NCBI RefSeq assembly: GCF_029227915.1
Contig: NC_079888.1
Span: forward strand, 3,855,001-3,919,000
Reading direction: 5' to 3'
Length of the DNA stretch: 64,000 nucleotides
Origin: Hydractinia symbiolongicarpus
Taxonomy: Eukaryota > Cnidaria > Hydrozoa > Anthoathecata > Hydractiniidae
Of the stretch, positions 38,489-48,790 are shown piece by piece (positions within the stretch are counted from its first letter, which is position 1; every line of letters starts with the position of its first letter). The notes under the pieces were generated by a model. That model did no database searches. It was given only the letters and a program-made list of their open reading frames with translations, and was not told where the DNA came from. A program made the position numbers and the translations under genes.

Positions 38489-38850
38489 TCTTTAACACAT
38501 CATCATCATCATTCTCGGCTTAACGTTCGTTTTCCATGCTAGCATGGGTTGGACGGGGTATATTAATGACCCTCTTCCAATCTGATCTAGACTGTGTTTT
38601 ATCTAAACTCAACTTCCTCTGTATCCAGTCTGTCTTTATAACCTGCCAAGTCTTTCTCGGTCTGCCTCTGGGCTTTGCCCCAGGAACTATCAAGTCTCTA
38701 CACTTTCTTACCCAATTATCCTCCTCCATTCTTTCTAAGTGCCCCAGCCAATTCAATCTTCTTATCTGGATAACATCTTTAATTCTACGGATACTGTATT
38801 TGATACTCAGCCTGCTTCTTAGCTCATCTGAACTCTTTCTGTCTCTAGAC
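38489..38850 (-). mobile_element. RTE/CR1-type LINE 3' end
   Basis: The minus strand encodes IRRLNWLGHLERMEEDNWV, then GAKPRGRPRKTW and a TDWIQ..LSLDKTQSRSDWKR segment, the usual C-terminus of non-LTR retrotransposon ORF2 proteins. It ends shortly before an ATGATGATGATGATG run (complement at about 38497-38513), the simple-repeat tail. The element is strongly 5'-truncated. A related tail lies at 58915-59065. Confidence 0.75.
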
Positions 38851-39186
38851 TGGCATTACACATCCACCTAACCATTCATTTTCCAGTACTGCAGCATAAA
38901 GTTTCGAAAGGTGTGTGTTTGATCCACTTTGCTTAAAAACAGCCCTCACAATTTACCCCAGTCAAGGTATAAATAAATGTCAAAGTAAATCTTATTTGCA
39001 ATTTTTTTCCAAGGTTAATTTTTGTTAAACTTGATTCAGAAACACTTGTAGGTTTTTAAAACACATTAAGCATAATAATTTTATTTAGCTGTGCCAGGTG
39101 AGAGATATTTACATAACATATAATTTTTTTTTCATTACAGTTTTTTATTCATTTTCTTAGTCTTTTTGTTTGAAAGTTCTTCCCCG

Positions 39187-39624
39187 TTATTCAATTTTGA
39201 ATGCTTTTTGCAATTCACGCAAAGTGGCAGAAATATTCTCCAACTTTAATTTTAATGTCTTAAAAATAATCTCTTGACTGCTATAAGATACAAAACTTGT
39301 CTCCAACACGAAAATTAAATAGCACAGCAAAGTAAAAAAAGAGCAACCAACCATACACAAAAATATTGTGGAATTAGTTATAACATGCAAACTTATACAT
39401 GACAGCATCATTATTCCATCTGACAAGGCCTTTGTTTGGCTTGCATTAAAATTGCTAGAAAATAACCCAGTAAAATGTAATTTTCCGAGAAGGTTGTGAC
39501 ATACGTTAAAATATCTTAAAATGAAGTCGAATAATCTAAATAGTCTCCTAAAAGCACTGTATTGCATTTCTGCTAAAGTATAGGCAAGTTCAGGAATTGT
39601 AAGATCTATAAAAAAATCCCACAA
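39187..39624 (-). CDS. Hypothetical hydrophobic ORF, 145 codons
   Basis: This is the longest open frame in its region without a recognised family. A good acceptor (TTTTTTATAG) lies near its start at about 39609, so it could be a last exon rather than a full gene. The middle part (ISLHVITNSTIFLCMVGCSF followed by LLCYLIFVL) is hydrophobic enough for one or two membrane segments. The end (KLKLENISATLRELQKAFKI) looks like an amphipathic helix. No motif identifies it, and it may be a chance ORF or part of an unknown element. Confidence 0.3.
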   Translation of the reverse strand: MWDFFIDLTIPELAYTLAEMQYSAFRRLFRLFDFILRYFNVCHNLLGKLHFTGLFSSNFNASQTKALSDGIMMLSCISLHVITNSTIFLCMVGCSFFTLLCYLIFVLETSFVSYSSQEIIFKTLKLKLENISATLRELQKAFKIE

Positions 39625-40789
39625 AATTTATTTAAAGAGATGCCCAAACTTGCCCTTATAGCATACAGTCCTTTCAATAACAAATATCATCCATGTATAT
39701 ATTTTTAGATCATCAACCCAGATAGTAATACAAGGATCATTGAAATACTGGTTTACATATTATATTAGCTTAACCAAATCTGGTGTGCACCACTAATAGA
39801 AAACTAGAAGGCGTGGCAGGCCCAGTGACAGCACAAACACATAACACCACCCGGCAAGTACAGGATGGGACAAATAATAAGTGTAAATGAGAAGCTCTAA
39901 ACAGCTTGTAACTCTGGACAGATGATAAAATCTCCAATACAACCCAGTGCTGCAATGTCGTGTAGAGTTCTAGGTTTCTGCAAGTTTTTTACTTCTGAGT
40001 TACTATTTAAAAATAACATCATTTAGTAAATATATGGAGCTAAATGAACATTTAGCTCATGTTAATTGTGGTGACTGCAGTAATGTCTCGGTTGCCTTGT
40101 ACTTACTAATGTTCTTAGGATCACATATAAGGAAACTTTACTTGAAACAATATTGGTCAATACAGGATGGGAGACTTGCCTCGCCTACCAGCTTTAAGAT
40201 GCCTCGCTTATTAGGACAGGCCTATAAATACCTGTATATTACCCATTTCAAGTTTGGCTCTGCAAACAACCAGTTAGAGCTAAAGATTCCCACCCGCCCT
40301 CCCTATACTATTCATAATGCTGTGTAGGGTTTGCCAAACTAACAACATTTTTGTTTTGTTTTATGTGATGTCACTCGGTCAACCAATGCGGAGTATCATT
40401 GCCTCATCACCACATAGCGTTCGTCACCGCAACCATTGTTAAAGACACAGTTATCCGAGTTCAGTATATGACTGGTTTAAAATGGCTTATCGCTCACGCA
40501 TCAACAAAGATGGAGACACTTGCTCTAGCTGCACGGTTTCCTTGAACAACTATTTGGCTAGCAGTGTTGTCAAGGTTTTAGTCCAGCAGTGGGAGCAAGA
40601 GTCCTGGCTAATTACACATTGCGCGTTTTAACTGATGGGGATGTCGGGCTTCCTAAGTCAGCCAGAAGTTTGGACAGATACACGTGTGTGGCCTGTTGAT
40701 TATATCATTACTTGATATTATTACTGTATGCTATTATTAATTTATAATATTATTATTATTTATATTGAAGAATAGAAGAGAATAATGAG

Positions 40790-41330
40790 ATGTGAGGAAG
40801 TAATGCCGTGGGAGACATTCACAATTGCAGTGCAGCCAAGATGTGCATGTCATTGTGAGTGTGTCATACCATTAAAGTGCATTATGACGAAGAGAATAAT
40901 GAGATATGCCGTGGGAGACATTCAAGCTTGTCGTTCCATTGAAGTGCATTATGATGAAATGATGATGAAATGCCGTGGTAGACATTCAAGCTTGTCGTAC
41001 CATTGAAGTGCATTGTGACAGGAGAATAATGAGATATGCCGTGGGAGACATTCAAGCTTGTCGTACCATTGAAGTGCATATGATGAAATTAATGCCGTGG
41101 GGGACATTCAAGCTTGTCCTACCATTGAAGTGCATTATGATGAAATGCCGTGGGAGACACTCACAATGGAGTGCAGCCTAGATTGCATGTCATTGGGAGT
41201 GGGTCATACCATTGAAGTGCTTTATGATGAAGAGAAGAACAAGATATGTCATGGGAGACACTCACAACGGAGTGCAGCCAAGATGTACGTGTCATTGTGA
41301 GTGTCTCATACCATTTAAGTGCATATGCTG
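40790..41330 (+). repeat. Minisatellite with GCCGTGGGAGACATTCAAGC, about seven units
   Basis: Imperfect units of roughly 50-100 bp share ATGCCGTGGGAGACATTCA, then GTCGTACCATTGAAGTGCAT and TATGATGAA. Copies start near 40806, 40908, 40973, 41038, 41095, 41145 and 41245. The outer copies carry a longer variant with GTGCAGCCAAGATG. Overlapping ORFs on both strands are repeat artefacts. Confidence 0.8.
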
Positions 41331-41703
41331 GGGTTAGTGCTGTTTTTGTATCTGTACATGTATCTGTCCTGCCTGTTATTGTTTAATCTTATTGCCTGGC
41401 ATCCCAATCCATGCCCCAAATATACAATTGCGTTCCAATGCGAAGGATGTTGTATAAATTTATTTCATAATACAATGTTCTCTACTATTATGATGTGTTT
41501 TTACTGAGGAACCCGGACAATTAAACCAACTTGCTTGTTTACCCGTGCACAAATTTTTTTGGCAGAATGTTCTAGCTATATTTTGTTAATTTCTTACGTC
41601 ACACGGGATACATAGCTCAATAAGATCTGCAAGACAATGGATGAAGATTCACTAACTTTTCTTCTTCACCAAGTGATTTAAATTTATTGTGAGGTTCAAT
41701 AAA

Positions 41704-41900
41704 ATGGTGGGGTTGCTTAGTGGTTATAACTCTTGCACTTCGTGCAGGAGATCGAGGTTTAATTCCTCCTAGCGGTGATTCTATATGGGTGAGTGAATGT
41801 TATCAAAGCCCTGGGTTAACGCAAGTAATGTGAGGGAAATTAAGGAGATGGATGTTGTGCAGAGTTCGGTGGGAGAACCAATCACATGGTGTCACTGGAT
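41704..41900 (+). mobile_element. tRNA-derived SINE, copy with intact head
   Basis: GGTTGCTTAGTGGTTATAAC contains an A box-like region and GAGGTTTAATTCCTC is a B box at tRNA spacing. The body that follows (GTGAGTGAATGTTATCAAAG, then CCTGGGTTAACGCAAG and TGTGAGGGAAATTA) matches the copy at 44519. Confidence 0.7.
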
Positions 41901-42008
41901 GGTCATATGACCTAAAAAGAATGTTGAGGGGAGATACACAGACTTTCAACCACAACCACTGAACGCTTATGCCACTCGAGAAACACACCATAACCTTCTC
42001 CTTTTTAC

Positions 42009-43840
42009 CAGGTCCAAGCCATCCCAGAAGGAGTCAATAAAACGGTTTCCGATGCATGGAATGGTTACCACAGCGTCTCGCTTCATCCAGAAGACAGGCA
42101 CTTCACAACATTCATCACACCCTGGGGTCGCTACTGCTACTGCACAGCTCCACAGGGCTATACTTCGTCAAGCAACACCTACACAAGATAATTTGACGAA
42201 ATAGCCGCAGTATCCCAGACAAAATGGAGGTTATTGATGATGCCCTGCTTTGGGATGACTCTTCAGAGAAAAGTTTATTCTGGGCCGCTAAATGGTTTGA
42301 GCTATGTTAGCAGAATGGTATCATTCAAAACCCAAAGAAGTTCATGCTTGGAGCCGACACAGTGGAATTCTCAGGTTTCAACATCACGTCAACTGACGTC
42401 TAACCCAGCGATAGCATCCTGGAAGCGATCAGAGACTTTCTGACCCCGAGGATTATCACTGATATTCGTTCTTGGTTGTCAACACGTATGCAACTATTTT
42501 AGGAGCTTTTGAAGCCGAAAACAACGTTTTATTGGGATGACACCTTGCAACCCGAAGGAATCGAAACAAAAATCATTGAGGAGGTTGAAAACAGTGTTCA
42601 TATCTGTGACAAAGCCAAACCCATGTGTCTCGCCACAGACTGGTCCCTGACTTGGGATGGGTTATTGTTGAATCATCTGCTGAATCCCACTATGCATCAA
42701 TTGAAGAGGAAGCCCTTGCTGTCACCTATGGCTTAGACATTTCGTCCTTGGCTGTAACAACCTCACAGTAACCGTCGATTATATAAGCCACTTCTCGGAC
42801 TGTTCTCCAACAGATCACTAGAAGATAAACTGAATAGTCTTCTCCGCAATTTGACGGAGAAAACACTGCAATATCGTTTTAAGATGCACCACATCCCAGG
42901 AAGGAAGCATTGTGCTCCAGATTACACTTCCAGATATCCTACCGGACCACAACACCCTTCCATAACCCCTCTGCCTGACAATGTTGCCGCTCTCTTCACA
43001 GACGAACCTACTGGTTCACCACCTGCACATTGTCCTCTAGCAGCTGCAAACTACAAGCTGGAAGAAGATATCAAATTGTCCACTGCCACTATTTCCTCAA
43101 ATCTGTCAATCACGTATGACATGGTGAAGATAGCGGCCACCGGTGATGACAATATTCAGCAATTGACATCCACGATTGAAGCAATACCAACAGTATCGAG
43201 AAGACTTGAGAATCGCAGGGGGTGCCAATTTACAAGGATAGAGTCATCTTCCCAACATCTCTGCGAGACCAAATACTTGACAACCTCTGCACAGCCCACC
43301 AAGGAGTCACACCAATGATATCCCACGGCCAGGCATCACCACTGCCATAAAAGAAAAACGTGCCAGTTGCCATCACTGCAACACTATGGCTCTATCACAA
43401 CCCCATCTGCCTACAACACCACCAGTTTATCTGGAATATACCTTTCAATTCATCTGGGCTGACTTCTTCCATCACAAGAATCAACTATACTTGATATCAG
43501 TCAATTGCTATTTCAACTGGCCGACTTCGAAAGGTCAAAGGGGGAAGTACGGAACTCATCAACAGCCCCACCTTTGTCACATATGGCATTCCAGATGAAC
43601 TCTCTTTAGACGGAGGCCCCGAATTCATTTCCAAGAACACAGAAGACTTCCTTGCAAGCTAAGGCGTCCACCACCGCAGGTCATCAGTAGTGTTGGAGTC
43701 AAGACAGTGAAGCGAATGATAGTTGGCAACACCGGTCTAAATGGAGAATGGACATCGATGCTTTCCAGCGTGCCATGTTAACTTACCGTAATTTACCCAA
43801 TCCTGAGACTCACATCTCCCCAGCCAAAATATATGACTAA
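42009..43840 (+). mobile_element. Dead Ty3/Gypsy retrotransposon (RT, RNase H, integrase remnants)
   Basis: Spread over three frames with several stops are, in order: a reverse transcriptase segment (AWNGYHSVSLHPEDRHFTTF, TPWGRYCYCTAPQGY, a decayed active-site region near 42233), the connection/RNase H part (about 42430-42950; TEKTLQYRFKMHHIPGRKH), and integrase remnants (the QFIWADFF segment near 43446, the SLDGGPEF segment near 43608, an AMLTYRNLPNPETHISPAKI end near 43770-43838). gag, protease and LTRs were not found. It cannot be active. The several open stretches of 70-155 codons here are its pieces and not host genes. Confidence 0.85.
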
Positions 43841-44052
43841 ATAATAAGCAAATGGTTAAGACTAATCTATGAACATGTCTCTAGGATAAAAAATTGTGGA
43901 GGCAACAACTGTACTGGCTCGTCACATAAGTTAGTAGTTTACTGAACAAAAAGTACTCACTGACACTATCATCAGCAACTATAGTACTACTTTGACCTTA
44001 TAATCTCAAAAAACAACAGCGCACAAATATGAAAAAAATAAACACAATTTAT

Positions 44053-44376
44053 ATAGCTAGACCTTTTTGAATGTTTACATTTTACACGGTAAGCCCTTCT
44101 GGCTCTAACAACTGCGCAGCAGGCAGAAAGATGCGAAAGTTGCTAAGGAAAGGTCTTTTACAGCCCATTTCTTTCTACCCGGAAACATTTTTGAGGCTTT
44201 AAACTATTTATCAAGTGTATATTGGTAACTTCTGATTGACATATATTCATATAAAGTCGTAATGATACCTAGACCTCACTTCACCTAGCTCCCCCATCTT
44301 TTTGCCTGCACGCAAATGTTAAAGCTGAAGAAAGGCTTACAATGGAAAATGCAAACATTCAAAAAGATCTATTCAC
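44053..44376. mobile_element. Foldback element with 46-bp inverted arms
   Basis: ACCTTTTTGAATGTTTACAT in the left arm (44053-44098) is complementary to ATGCAAACATTCAAAAAGAT in the right arm (44330-44376), continuing through GTAAGCC. The 230-bp centre has no ORF. Confidence 0.65.
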
Positions 44377-44518
44377 ATTATATATGAACATTGTTATCAA
44401 TCATTAGTTCTCATTCCAAAATGCATTGTTGAAATTTTTATGTTGGAAAACACTTTGATTTCTTGGGGCAATAACTTAGGAATAAGAAAAAACAAAAATG
44501 TGTGCATAATTTAGCTAG

Positions 44519-44790
44519 CGAGTGAGTGTTACCATAGCCCCGGGTTAACCCAAGCCATGTGAGGGAAATTGGGAAGATGGCACACTGTGTGGGCCGTTGG
44601 ATGTTGCCGGGAGTTGTCTAGTAGAGCGGGCCCTAATTGGGTCTGCGTCGCTCAAAATGAGCATTAAATACTCTAGGACTCTCCATCTAAGCCATGGCCC
44701 CTCCTGGAAATAATAGACAGGGTATATCCCTCGATATTTGTGAGGCTAGCCATGTAAAATATGCACATCTATCTATCTAGCTAGCTAGCT
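44519..44790 (+). mobile_element. SINE 3' part with CTAT-rich tail
   Basis: Begins GAGTGAGTGTTACCATAGCC, shares CGGGTTAACCCAAG and TGTGAGGGAAATTG with 41704-41900, and ends in an (ATCT)n/(AGCT)n tail (44766-44790). The tRNA-like head is missing. Confidence 0.65.
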
Positions 44791-45231
44791 TCATGTATAT
44801 GTGTGCAAATATAATACAATTTCTTTAGACAATCCAACACAACGGCCAATTTTTAATTTATAATTAAAATCCCTGGTCCTAATACAACATAAGTTATCGC
44901 TTGTATTGCACAGCGAAGTAAAGAAGTGATTTGACACAGATAATCAGATAATCTATGACCAGATCTGTGACTATTTTATCAGCCATTTTTACGAACAACA
45001 AAGCTACTGTTCCGACCCGTATTGACCTCTTGCCCCGTATTGACCGAATTTTGGACCCGACCCGTTTTGACGGGAGTTGACCCGTATTGACGGAGTTAGC
45101 AAACTAATACTTTTCTGCAGACGCTTTACAAAGCACATTAAAAAACCAACTTCAAAGTGCAAATAAACTACATTCCTCTGTATTTTTCAAGTTGCAGATA
45201 TAATAGAATAAAATATCTGCAGTAAATAAAG

Positions 45232-45447
45232 ACCCAAGTTGACCAAACACCCTCTAGTCACTATGGGGCAACATTTATTGCTGACCCAAGTTGACCAAAC
45301 ACCCTCTAGTCACTATGGGGCAACATTTATTGCTGACCCAAGTTGACCAAACACCCTCTAGTCACTATGGGGCAACATTTCTTGCTGACCCAAGTTGACC
45401 AAACACTGTCTAGAAACTTTTATTGCTGACCAAGTTGACTAAAGGGT
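45232..45447 (+). repeat. Direct tandem array, 52-bp unit, four copies
   Basis: Units start at 45232, 45284, 45336 and 45388 with ACCCAAGTTGACCAAACACC and contain GTCACTATGGGGCAACATTT. The fourth is followed by a shortened unit. Confidence 0.95.
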
Positions 45448-45795
45448 GTTTGGTCAACTTGGGTCAACAACAAAAGTTGCCCCATAGTGACTAGAAAGGA
45501 TTTGGTCAACTTGGGTCAACAACAGAAGTTGCCCCAGTGACTAGAAAGGATTTGGTCAACTTGGGTCAACAACAGAAGTTGCCCCAGTGACTAGAAAGGA
45601 TTTGGTCAACTTGGGTCAACAACAAAAGTTACCCCATAGTGACTAGAAAGGATTTGGTCAACTTGGGTCAACAACAGAAGTTGCCCCAGTGACTAGAAAG
45701 GATTTGGTCAACTTGGGTCAACAACAAAAGTTGCCCATAGTGACCAGAAAGGATTTGGTCAATTTGGGTCAGCAATAAAGGTTGCCCTATAGAGA
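45448..45795 (-). repeat. Inverted tandem array of the same unit, seven copies
   Basis: Units at 45452, 45504, 45554, 45604, 45656, 45706 and 45757 begin GGTCAACTTGGGTCAACAAC and contain GTTGCCCCATAGTGACTAG, the complement of the adjacent direct array. Period 50-52 bp; some units lack TA. Confidence 0.95.
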
Positions 45796-45911
45796 AACAT
45801 GGCAAAACTTTGTCGCTGCGTCTTTTAACATATAAAAGTAACTACAATTAAAAACATGTTATTGCCCTTGGTATTCTTAAATAAACACTGGTGTGATAAA
45901 ACTAAATAGAA

Positions 45912-45981
45912 GATCCAGACAGGATTTGCACCTGTATATTCGTGTCTTCGAATTAACAGAATACCAACTAAAAGCTGGATC
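45912..45981 (-). other. tRNA-like segment
   Basis: On the minus strand GATCCAG opens and CTGGATC closes (7-bp acceptor-like stem), ACAGG/CCTGT forms a 5-bp T-like stem with a 7-nt loop (TGCAAAT), and ATTCG/CGAAT forms an anticodon-like stem with a 6-nt loop. The D arm is poor and the loop is one short, so it is not a standard nuclear tRNA. It may be a decayed or organelle-type tRNA copy inside the foldback element. Confidence 0.35.
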
Positions 45982-46062
45982 ATAAACACTTTATAAAGTT
46001 CTGAGCTCTTCAAGAAAACAAAACACCAGCACTGAATAGTATTCCAGCCTTATGCATTAAAA

Positions 46063-46210
46063 CAGGCCTATCCATAAGAAGCATGTGAAAACTCCTGTGC
46101 ATGCAAATATGCCCATTTCTGGGCATTGAGTTAATAGCTGAGGCATTATTTGCTCTGCTAGTTCTGAAACAAGTTTGTCTAGCTGAGTCACTACATCATT
46201 GCACATGCAA
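46063..46210 (+). repeat. Second, partial copy of the hAT-like MITE
   Basis: CAGGCCTATCCATAAG followed by AATAGCTGAGGCATTATTTG and TAGCTGAGTCA parallels the left half of 36282-36602. It is nested in the 2.7-kb foldback element. Confidence 0.55.
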
Positions 46211-47190
46211 ATGAACAATTTCTTTCTTATTATTTATATATACTAACAACATAAGTAAAGTATAAGTAAAAGATGAATAAAAGATTTTTTTAAAAATATT
46301 CTTTTAACCTTATGTTGTCTAAAAGAATGAATGTAATGTAAGCTTACATTCTCAATAAAATATTTTAACCTTTTTCTTTTCTTTTAACGCAATTAAATAA
46401 TTCTGATATATAATAATTCTCAAAAGTGGCCCCCAGTGGAAAAAATCTGAAAGCTGTCTAAAAGCTGAAAGATTATTCTGGGTACTGCCACTATAAATAT
46501 ACATTATTATTATTATTATTATTATTTTAGCTGGTTTTCGATAATTCATGACAGTGAAGTTCTTTCTATATGTACATCAAAAATAATTTTTATTGTGTAC
46601 AAACCAGATGGGTACTAAAGTAACAGGAGTTTTTCTGTCTTTAGGTACATAGAGCTAATACATCTTGACATATGGACAAGTTCTGTTGCAACCATTTTAG
46701 AAATTTTTATATAAATATACCTGTTAAACTTAACCAAGGAAAGTTAAAAAACATTTAAGGCTCAAAATATTTAGGATTATGTCTTATTTCTGATTTTACC
46801 CTGGGCAGATTGTTTTGGGCTAGAAATGATTTAAAAAAGCTCAAACTATAGCTTTAATAAGCAAAAATCTATTCTCCTGGTCAGAAAATATGATGTGATA
46901 CTTTTTAACCAATTACATGTCCGTATTTTTCAGGGCAGCCATTATGATTTGAGGGAAAACACGCTGTTTACGCAGTCACTTTTTTATAAATAGGGGCTGA
47001 ATTTTTCGTAGAATCTTTGTTTTTTAACTTCAAACCTGTCATACTGTGTAGTTTTAGGTGAGTTTTTGCTAATTTAGCCTTACTTTAATTCAGATACTTG
47101 TAGTTTCTTGTTTGATAAAAGCTTCTTCTGTGAGAGTTTGACCGTTAAACGTCCGTGTATTTCCTCAACTGAAAGTTGTACCATGTGACA

Positions 47191-47433
47191 TTATGACTGG
47201 AAGAATTCAAGATCCATTTTATAACCATTGTTGCAATCCAGCCACACTCTCGATAAGTTTAAAACCTCACTGACTATTGTTTGAAGAAATCCATGGGAAA
47301 GGGCATTTGAAAGTTTTAGCTCACTAGCATCTTTTTTACATGCCAGACACATGTTAGAAGAGCCCTTAGTTAAAATGTAAACAAAGAAATCTGTCTGTAG
47401 CAAGCTTATAAGTACTCTAGTAAAATAAGTCAC
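47191..47433 (-). CDS. Hypothetical ORF in the foldback element, 80 codons
   Basis: The encoded segment has a CLAC knuckle, a downstream His in LSNALSHGF and a possible acceptor (TTGCTACAG) near its start, so it might be an exon of a small zinc-binding domain. No family was recognised. It lies near one end of the 2.7-kb element and could be a remnant of that element's own gene. Confidence 0.25.
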   Translation of the reverse strand: MTYFTRVLISLLQTDFFVYILTKGSSNMCLACKKDASELKLSNALSHGFLQTIVSEVLNLSRVWLDCNNGYKMDLEFFQS

Positions 47434-47974
47434 TAGCTAGAGCTAAGCTAGCTAGCTAGCTACAGACAAAAATACAACGTTAGCCAATCAGATAGGTGGA
47501 ACAATAAATCGCTGCTGAAAAAACTACCTTAAAAATACTGCACAAATACAAGACAACACAAAACTAACGGATACTACTTGCATCGTTGCATGGCTGGCTA
47601 GCGATAACTGCTTTCGCAGAAAAGCAGGACGAAAAGAAGTGCCTGACCCGACCCGCGGTGGTAGAAGCCGACCCGTTTTGACCATTCTCGATTATTCAAA
47701 ACCTTGGTCAATTTGGGGCAACGGATAACACGGGTCGGATCACTACGGTAGCTGGTTCGCTAGCAGTTATTTTTGATTTGTTTAAAATACCCGGGGCATT
47801 TAATGGTATTTTGTGTGTGGCATTTTATCAGAAACTCTGATATCTTTCAGATTTTCTTCTAATTATTCAAATCCATATAGTTTCAAAATAGCAGTCGAGT
47901 TTATATGTACTGTTTTCTTTCTATAACCTTTGGCAAAATGTTACTTTTTAGGTGTTCACAACGCGAAACTTATC

Positions 47975-48061
47975 CGCCTCAAAGGTGGAATTGAACCACT
48001 CCGACTTTCATCGGCTACGGGTTTGAAGCCCGCACTCCGGACCACCGAAGTTCATTGAGGC
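47975..48061 (-). tRNA. Selenocysteine tRNA (tRNA-Sec, anticodon TCA)
   Basis: The 87-nt minus-strand sequence starts GCCTCAATGA and ends TTTGAGGCG. It folds as eukaryotic tRNA-Sec: a long 9-bp acceptor stem (with the same internal U-U pair position as in vertebrate tRNA-Sec), a 6-bp D stem (CTTCGG/CCGGAG), anticodon loop TTCAAAC with TCA, a long variable arm (CCGA/TCGG) and a 4-bp T stem GTGG/CCAC with loop TTCAATT. All helices are intact, and differences from the vertebrate form are compensated by pairing, which argues for a functional gene. It decodes UGA as selenocysteine with EEFSEC and SECIS elements. Transcription is probably from an upstream TATA/PSE-type Pol III promoter (upstream is to the right of 48061); I cannot identify these elements with certainty. 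No immediate TTTT terminator is seen. Confidence 0.95.
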
Positions 48062-48535
48062 AGGAAGAAACTTGCGATCGGCTTGTAAAAGGTATTTCAA
48101 AACACCATGATTTTCTGCTTGTGGCGTCAGATACCGTACGAAAATGTCGATAGTGTACATTGTTCTGTAGAAACAAAAGTGGGTCTTTTCCACAGTTTTA
48201 TACAACTACACGCTTTCTTTAATAAGAATGTCAAAATCCTAAATAGTTTGTTTTTTGTTCTTATATTTCTCTTTTCTTAATGAATAATTAAATTATTTCA
48301 ACTATGATTATTTTAATTTCAAAAACGAAAGTAAAAGAGGGTTACGCTAATAAACGACGTCGTCTACTACAGTAATAAAAAATGCGAAAAAGACCATGTG
48401 GACGAGAGGAAATGAGTATAATTCAAACACATACGTGTGGGCTCTCGATGGCTAGCTACCTGCGTACAAGGTAGCGACTGAAAGTACTAGTACCTGGCAG
48501 TATGAAGTCTTCTTTATATCTGAAATAGCGTCAGC

Positions 48536-48587
48536 TCACGTGATCGATAAAGGCAATAAAAACTATTGGCTTATATCGATCACGTGA
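48536..48587. repeat. Palindrome with CACGTG E-boxes
   Basis: TCACGTGATCGATA (48536-48549) is perfectly inverted as TATCGATCACGTGA (48574-48587), with a partly complementary AAGGCAATA / TATTGGCTT interior. Either a short foldback or a dimeric bHLH-type (USF/TFE) binding region. Confidence 0.7.
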
Positions 48588-48619
48588 TCGGGCGCTATTT
48601 TCTTGTAACGACGCGCTAA

Positions 48620-48790
48620 AGGGGGATTTTCACGAAGCGAATTGAGCGGCGAATTGAGCGGCGAATTCGACGGCGAATTGTATCTGAGCATGCGCAGTTC
48701 GATGCAAAATCAAAACAAACAAAACTGCGCATGCTCAGATACAATTCGCCGTCAAATTCGCCGTCCTATTCGCTTCGTGAAAATCCCCCT
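48620..48790. mobile_element. Harbinger-like MITE flanked by TAA
   Basis: Outer arms AGGGGGATTTTCACGAAGCG and its complement are perfect; the arms continue imperfectly through AATTCGCCG-type repeats to GTATCTGAGCATGCGCAGTT and its complement (AACTGCGCATGCTCAGATAC, with small differences at the loop side). Both ends are flanked by TAA, the usual 3-bp target of PIF/Harbinger elements. The loop is about 30 bp. Confidence 0.75.

Larger units (their letters stand above)
37874..41703. other. Region upstream of NEDD1: LINE fragment, one unassigned ORF, minisatellite
   Basis: The NEDD1 promoter should lie just right of 37873; no clear TATA box is seen. The rest holds the LINE fragment 38489-38850, the hypothetical ORF 39187-39624 and the tandem repeat 40790-41330. 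Between 39630 and 40780 I see no feature I can support. Confidence 0.5.
45006..47749. mobile_element. 2.7-kb foldback DNA transposon with opposed tandem arrays
   Basis: The ends are inverted and imperfect: ACTGTTCCGACCCGTATTGA at the left, and the complement of CGGGTCGGATCACTACGGT at the right. AGCT flanks both ends (45002-45005, 47750-47753), a possible 4-bp target duplication. TTGACC(C) motifs are repeated near both ends. Inside are a direct array (45232-45447) and an inverted array (45448-45795). Two ORFs (45825-46013 and 47191-47433, minus) and a tRNA-like segment lie within. No transposase motif was recognised, so it is likely non-autonomous or of an undescribed type. Confidence 0.6.

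Noticed and set aside
40785-41300. Several ORFs on both strands
   Set aside because: All are translations of the 40790-41330 minisatellite.
42851-43318. 155-codon ORF as a possible host gene
   Set aside because: Its start is the RNase H end of a Gypsy polyprotein, in line with the flanking remnants.
45232-45795. CRISPR array
   Set aside because: The repeats are adjacent 50-52-bp units without unique spacers, in a eukaryotic transposon.
48008-48205. Minus-strand ORF of 65 codons
   Set aside because: Overlaps the tRNA-Sec gene; no protein features.
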